A DNA stretch of 64,000 bases from an uncultured Spirochaeta sp. (GTDB lineage: Bacteria; Spirochaetota; Spirochaetia; DSM-27196; Alkalispirochaetaceae). The stretch covers positions 1-64,000 of the forward strand of contig CAJWEZ010000002.1 in assembly GCA_913030605.1 (NCBI GenBank), read 5' to 3'. Of the stretch, positions 60,701-64,000 are shown piece by piece. How positions within the stretch are numbered: position 1 is the stretch's first letter; the number at the start of each line of letters is the position of its first letter. The notes under the pieces were generated by a model that ran no database searches, was not told the DNA's origin, and worked only from the letters and a program-made list of their open reading frames with translations. Position numbers and translations under genes: made by a program.

Positions 60701-61425
60701 CGAGGGCGCTGGAAGCTCGGGCGGCGATATTTCTGTACCCGGCGGCGCGAACGGACCGGGACACGATCGAAATCTATGAGGACGAGTCTCGCGCGACGGT
60801 GATCGGTGAGTGGCATACCCTCCGCCAGCAGAAAAAGAAGGAAAAGGTCGACTACTACCTGTCCCTGTCCGATTTTGTGGCCGACCGTGATTCCGGGATT
60901 CCCGACTACATCGGCGGGTTCTGTACGAATACCGGCTTCGGGATGGAGGAGTACGTTCAGCAGTTCAGGGACGCCGGTGACGACTACAGCGAAATCCTCG
61001 CCAAGATCCTCGCCGACCGACTGGCGGAAGCGTTCGCCGAGCGACTCCACGAGGAGGTTCGCACGACCTGGTGGGGCTATGCACCGGAGGAACAGTTGAG
61101 CAAGCCGGACCTGTTCGCGGTCCGGTACCAGGGAATCCGACCGGCGCCGGGGTATCCGCCCTGTCCCGACCACCACGACAAGGAACAGCTGTTCCGGCTG
61201 CTGGAGGCGGACAAGCTGGGAATGTCGCTCACGGAGAGCTTCATGATGCTGCCGGCGGCGGCGACCAGCGGCTTCTACTTCGCCCACCCGCAAAGCCAGT
61301 ATTTCGGCGTCGGAAAGCTGCAGAAGGATCAGGTGTCCGACTGGGCGGCACGGAAGGGCGTGTCCCTGAAACAGGCGGAGAGCTGGCTGCAGCCGGTACT
61401 GGCCTACGAACCGGACCTGGAGTAG
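57718..61425 (+). CDS. metH: cobalamin-dependent methionine synthase
   Basis: This 1235-residue, full-length four-module enzyme has a homocysteine domain ([10 protein letters not shown], zinc ligands in GLNCALG and [10 protein letters not shown]), a folate domain ([18 protein letters not shown], then [12 protein letters not shown]), a B12 domain with the DxHxxG motif ([12 protein letters not shown]) and a C-terminal activation domain ([15 protein letters not shown]). It methylates homocysteine using methyl-tetrahydrofolate. The GTG at 57718 is ten bases after AAGGAG; the in-frame TTG nine bases earlier is too close. Confidence 0.96.
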   Translation: MTDGHTRLERFRRALSERILFLDGAMGTNIQGYRLEEADFRGTRFADHARPLKGDNDLLTLTRPDIVADIHRGFLDVGADIIETNTFNGTSTSQQDYGLEDPAFVRELNREAARLARSVADEFTTATPDKPRFVAGILGPTNKTLSLSPDVNDPGFRAISFDQLADDYANAAEGLIEGGVDFLMIETIFDTLNAKAAIYAVRRLNRARGTSVPMMISGTITDQSGRTLSGQTTEAFYYSVRHADPVSVGLNCALGADQLRRYVKDLGRVSEYPVSVHPNAGLPNEFGEYDDTPEQMAEVLGTMAREGLVNIVGGCCGTTREHLAAIVEACSPHAPRTLRDDPHTMRLSGLEPLEVAEHTGFVNVGERTNVTGSRRFARLIREGLHEEALEVALQQVENGAQVIDINMDEAMLDSAAEMTRFLNLVATEPDISRVPIMIDSSKFSVIEAGLRCVQGKAIVNSISLKEGETEFLEHARTVRDFGAAAIVMAFDEDGQADTAERKKQICRRSYELLRQKLDFPPEDIIFDPNIFAIGTGIEEHRNYSVDFIEATQWIRENLPYAKVSGGVSNVSFSFRGMDQVREAIHSVFLYHAVQAGMSMGIVNAGQLTVYDEIPEELKIAVEDLVLNRTADATENLLDIAERYAGRGSTREEDLSWREQPVEGRLSHALIKGITAFIEEDVEEARQKLPAALHVIEGPLMDGMNVVGDLFGSGKMFLPQVVKSARVMKQAVAYLTPFIEREKAASGDTSSKGKILLATVKGDVHDIGKNIVGVVLASNNFDIVDMGVMVPTEDILKTAVEEKADIIGLSGLITPSLDEMVNVASEMERQGFDLPLMIGGATTSKIHTAVKIAPAYHAPVVHVKDASLAVGFVNRLLNPTTRATFAEELSAEHEKTRKKRLQEVQDREYLSIADARARRFRPDVSSVPPKPAMVGVKHFRDYSIATLAEYIDWTFFFIAWQMHGKYPAIFDDPEVGEEARKLYDDAQAMLRDMIDTRALEARAAIFLYPAARTDRDTIEIYEDESRATVIGEWHTLRQQKKKEKVDYYLSLSDFVADRDSGIPDYIGGFCTNTGFGMEEYVQQFRDAGDDYSEILAKILADRLAEAFAERLHEEVRTTWWGYAPEEQLSKPDLFAVRYQGIRPAPGYPPCPDHHDKEQLFRLLEADKLGMSLTESFMMLPAAATSGFYFAHPQSQYFGVGKLQKDQVSDWAARKGVSLKQAESWLQPVLAYEPDLE

Positions 61426-61429
61426 TCCG

Positions 61430-62275
61430 GTGCTGTCCCCGTCGGTCCGTGTCATCGGGTGGGACGCCGCGGTGGACCCGCGGAACAACGCGCTGGCGCG
61501 TCTCACCGTGAGTACGGATGCCACTGGGGAACCGGGGACCGCGGGCGGGAGATGGACGATTCGTGTGGACCGGATTCGGGATCCTCGGACGTCCCGGCAT
61601 CTGGTGGAGACCGTTGCCGAGTGGTGCACGACCGACGCGATGCCCGTGATGCTGTGCGTCGATGCGCCGATCGGCTGGCCCGAGGCGATGGGGACGGCGC
61701 TGGTGACCCATCGGGCCGGAGAACCGATCGAGGCTTCGGCCGACGCACTGTTTCGACGCCATACCGACCACGACATCAGGCGGCGGCTGGGCAAAACCCC
61801 GCTGGATATCGGTGCTGACCGTATCGCGCGCGCCGCCCTGGCAACGCTGCGGGCACTGGACGACATTCGCACATACCTTCGAGTGCGGGGTGGGAGCCGG
61901 GTGCTCCAGGTTGCCACGACCACCGCCGAGTGTCTTCCCCGCGATGGCATCGTTCCGGTCCTGGAGAGCTACCCCGCCGGGTGGTTCGCCTCCGAGGGTA
62001 TCCCCACCCGCGGGTACCGCCCACCGGCGGCCGAAGACCGCCGCAGCGAGCTGTGGGCGGCGGCAGTCGCGGCGCAGGAACGCGGGGGGCGACGCCTGGC
62101 GCTGGATGTACCGGAGACGGCGATCACCGCCCGGGCGGACGATCTGGACGCGGTGGTGGCAGCGTTCAACGGGATCGATGCGCTCACCGGGCGATGCCCT
62201 GGACCGCACGAGGGCCTGCGGACGGCGGTGGAGCGGGAGGGATGGATCTGGTGCAAGGACCGGATGCCAGCGTAG
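61430..62275 (+). CDS. DUF429 family protein
   Basis: This 281-residue protein has RVIGWDAAVDP near the start, VMLCVDAPIGWPEA, FRRHTDHDIRRRL, VLESYPAGWF and FNGIDALTG. These are the conserved acidic blocks of DUF429, a predicted RNase H-like nuclease fold. GTG start with GGAG at the end of metH nine bases upstream; the two genes are four bases apart. Function unproven. Confidence 0.8.
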   Translation: MLSPSVRVIGWDAAVDPRNNALARLTVSTDATGEPGTAGGRWTIRVDRIRDPRTSRHLVETVAEWCTTDAMPVMLCVDAPIGWPEAMGTALVTHRAGEPIEASADALFRRHTDHDIRRRLGKTPLDIGADRIARAALATLRALDDIRTYLRVRGGSRVLQVATTTAECLPRDGIVPVLESYPAGWFASEGIPTRGYRPPAAEDRRSELWAAAVAAQERGGRRLALDVPETAITARADDLDAVVAAFNGIDALTGRCPGPHEGLRTAVEREGWIWCKDRMPA

Positions 62276-63165
62276 ACGCCTCACGTCGCCTTCGGGATCT
62301 GCGGTGGGCGCTCGCGCTCCCGTCGCTGGTGGTACCGTCGGCTCCGGCCGATGTGCGGCGGTCCCCGTCGGCGGGCGAGGCGGTGCGGGTCGCAACGGAC
62401 CCCGCCCACTGGATGCCTGCCCGGTTCTTTTCGATGCTTTCAGATTCCCTCGACACGCTCCCTTCTGCCGAACAAACCGCGCTGGCGGCGCGCATCCCGG
62501 ATGTCGGCCGGCGGCGCCACGGGATCGTGTACGAGGACATGCTCGCTCTCGTGTTCGAGAAATGCGAGGGGGTGCGGCTGCTGGCACGGGACATCGTCGT
62601 CGCGGATCGGGGGCGAACGCTGGGGCAGGCCGACTTCCTGCTGGAGTGGGAGGGGCAGATCCACCACCTGGAGGTGGCGATCAAGTTCTATCTCCGGCGG
62701 GGTGCCCCGGGCGATATCGGTTCCTACACCGGCATACACCCCCGTGACAGGCTGGACCACAAACTCGCGCACATGCTCTACCACCAGCGGCGCATCCTCG
62801 ATGGGACAGTGGCGAACGATGAACTGCGACGGCGGGGGCTTCCCCTGCCGGACCGGCGCGTCGTGAGTCTCCGCGGCGTTGTGTACTCTCCGCTGGAGGA
62901 GGCGGGGACCGCGGTTCCTCCCCGGTGGTGGGGCTCGGTCTCCCAGTGGTCGCGTCTGCCGCAGTTCAGCACACTGCTGTGGACCGCGGTGTCACGGGCG
63001 GAACAGTTCGCGCCACTCTCCGGTGGCGGCCAACGCTGGGAACCGGCCGGTGATCTGGACCCCGCCGGCCGCCTGTCGTCTACCGATGGACCGCTTCTCG
63101 TCGCCGGCAGCGTCCCCGGTGGCGGGGAGATCACGCGCGGGTATGTCGTTCGAAATGGAGCTTGA
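62242..63165 (+). CDS. DUF1853 family protein
   Basis: This protein of about 307 residues has the DUF1853 blocks DLRWALALPSLV, RHGIVYEDMLALVFE, ADFLLEWEGQIHHLEVAIKFYL and DRLDHKLAHMLYHQ. The IHHLEVAIKFY core recalls a PD-(D/E)xK-like nuclease motif (E-x-K). It overlaps the DUF429 gene by 34 bases. The ATG at 62242 is close to GGAGG; a GTG at 62251 is better spaced and may be the true start. The 3' end overlaps the convergent gene by 35 bases. Confidence 0.78.
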   Translation: MDLVQGPDASVDASRRLRDLRWALALPSLVVPSAPADVRRSPSAGEAVRVATDPAHWMPARFFSMLSDSLDTLPSAEQTALAARIPDVGRRRHGIVYEDMLALVFEKCEGVRLLARDIVVADRGRTLGQADFLLEWEGQIHHLEVAIKFYLRRGAPGDIGSYTGIHPRDRLDHKLAHMLYHQRRILDGTVANDELRRRGLPLPDRRVVSLRGVVYSPLEEAGTAVPPRWWGSVSQWSRLPQFSTLLWTAVSRAEQFAPLSGGGQRWEPAGDLDPAGRLSSTDGPLLVAGSVPGGGEITRGYVVRNGA

Positions 63166-64000
63166 TCTCCTCGTACAGCTCGATGAGGGGCAGGGGGCTG
63201 CAGACCGTCCGGCGGCACGGTGGGTCTCCGACGATCCCGTCGTTGAGATTCTCGGGGCCGATATCATCGAGAATCGCCCGGAGGTGTTCGGCGTCCGGGT
63301 GTTCGACGGCCGTCTGCCAGATCCTCACGCTGCGAACGGACCGTTCCCGCGCCCCTGCCACCAGCTCCTCGAAATTCTGCCGGGAACGGCGGGCGTTGTC
63401 GCAGGGATGCGCCCACTCCCGGTGCTCAAGATTGAGTGCATCGACAGAAATGAGCGATTCCGGCGGGTGCACCAGTGAGAGCCACCGGCTGCTGACCTCG
63501 CCGCGACGCTCCCGATGTCGTGCCAGGACGAAATACCGTTCCGGGGGCGCCTCGGTGTAGCGATAGAACCCGAGTCCGTCGTGCAGTGCGTTCAGGAGGC
63601 GACGTGGCAACTGGCTGTCGTCTGCAGCGCTCACCAGCGCCGCCCGAAGCGCCTGCACCAGCGCCGGCCTCATCCGAAAGAAATCGGCCGCGCGACGGGG
63701 CAGGCGGTCGACGAAGCGGTATTGGGCCACGGAGAGGTCGCTGTGCCGGCGCAGGTACTGCACGTCGATGAGGCGTTCCAGGAACGCGTGCATCGCCGGT
63801 CGGTCGGGGTGGGAGTCCGGCGTGCCCCGCCAACCTGCGGACCAATTGATGTAGGGGTGAGCCAGACGGTCCAGCCACACGTGGGTGATGTACCCGAGGG
63901 CGTACGCGGACAGGTCCTCCCGGTCGCCTGTGGCGGCGCTATGCGCCAGCGACGCAAGCAGCGGGGCGTTCCCTTTGCGATGCAGGAGGGCGCCGTAGCG
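63131..64000 (-). CDS. zinc-dependent phospholipase C-like protein, 5' end outside the window
   Basis: The frame is open from 63131 to the right edge. The first visible codons read RYGALLHRKGNAPLL, then a helix and YALGYITHVWLDRLAHPYIN. The His and Asp residues of the latter match the zinc-dependent PLC-like family (pattern H-x3-D-x3-HP). The middle has DLSVAQYRFVDRLPRRAADFF; the C-terminus is helical. A GTG at 63880 is internal, not a start. At least 289 residues are visible; a few tens more must lie outside. Substrate unknown. Confidence 0.7.
   Translation of the reverse strand, partial: RYGALLHRKGNAPLLASLAHSAATGDREDLSAYALGYITHVWLDRLAHPYINWSAGWRGTPDSHPDRPAMHAFLERLIDVQYLRRHSDLSVAQYRFVDRLPRRAADFFRMRPALVQALRAALVSAADDSQLPRRLLNALHDGLGFYRYTEAPPERYFVLARHRERRGEVSSRWLSLVHPPESLISVDALNLEHREWAHPCDNARRSRQNFEELVAGARERSVRSVRIWQTAVEHPDAEHLRAILDDIGPENLNDGIVGDPPCRRTVCSPLPLIELYEEIKLHFERHTRA

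Noticed and set aside
1-64000. CRISPR array
   Set aside because: No set of regularly spaced direct repeats was seen on reading through, and no cas genes are present.

Overview
The window is chromosomal DNA of a high-GC, free-living bacterium. A full-length cobalamin-dependent MetH, a FeoB system, QueG, HisC, tdh/kbl threonine catabolism and an IetAS-type defence pair fit a broad range of phyla. A large protein resembling a family I associate with spirochaetes (31996-30401), a DUF4015-type glycosidase, an HU-like DUF4469 protein and a zinc-dependent PLC-like protein lean towards Spirochaetota. That assignment is an inference of moderate-to-low confidence.

Bases 1-22,000 are accessory. They start with a radical SAM gene whose start is out of frame, a membrane protein/ECF sigma/anti-sigma operon and a beta-propeller glycosidase-like gene. 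Then comes a stretch of decay: a nucleotidyltransferase, a FitB-type PIN toxin, a HigA-type antitoxin and a secreted DUF1524-type nuclease have each lost an internal segment, leaving an intact FitA-type antitoxin as an orphan. Four paralogues of a ~126-residue alpha/beta (STAS-like) protein are scattered through this stretch, each with its own -10 box just upstream of its ATG. A defence island follows at 12.9-21.0 kb. It holds a 1241-residue SF1 helicase with a C-terminal PLD nuclease (Mokosh type II-like) and an AAA ATPase plus subtilisin-like protease pair (IetAS-like). An IS256-family transposase remnant lies between them and an internally deleted IS3-family element lies beyond. The accessory part ends at an initiator tRNA-Met with a perfect terminator (22,069-22,179).

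Bases 22,180-64,000 are densely packed, very GC-rich core chromosome. They include PrsW-like protease and hisC divergent from a YgjV-like gene; a feoB-feoC-dtxR operon behind a consensus promoter with an iron box; two 2-hydroxyacid dehydrogenases; a glcD/phosphodiesterase/DUF5312-like operon; rlmI; a secreted glycosidase plus MATE-like transporter; an XRE-cupin regulator facing a tdh-kbl-methyltransferase operon; an M15 peptidase; a CaCA exchanger; tRNA-Arg and tRNA-Pro; a rhodanese plus persulfide-dioxygenase-like pair; nth-queG; an Hpt-REC-REC-GGDEF protein; a lipoprotein metallopeptidase; recQ; an AlaX-type editing protein; metH; DUF429; DUF1853; and a PLC-like gene running off the right edge.

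A theme crossing the whole window is leaderless transcription. At least fifteen genes have a TANNNT-like -10 box ending 6-7 bases before the start codon and no ribosome binding site. Several of these also have a -35 box at 17-18 bases. Internal genes of operons instead use Shine-Dalgarno sequences or overlapping stop/start codons.
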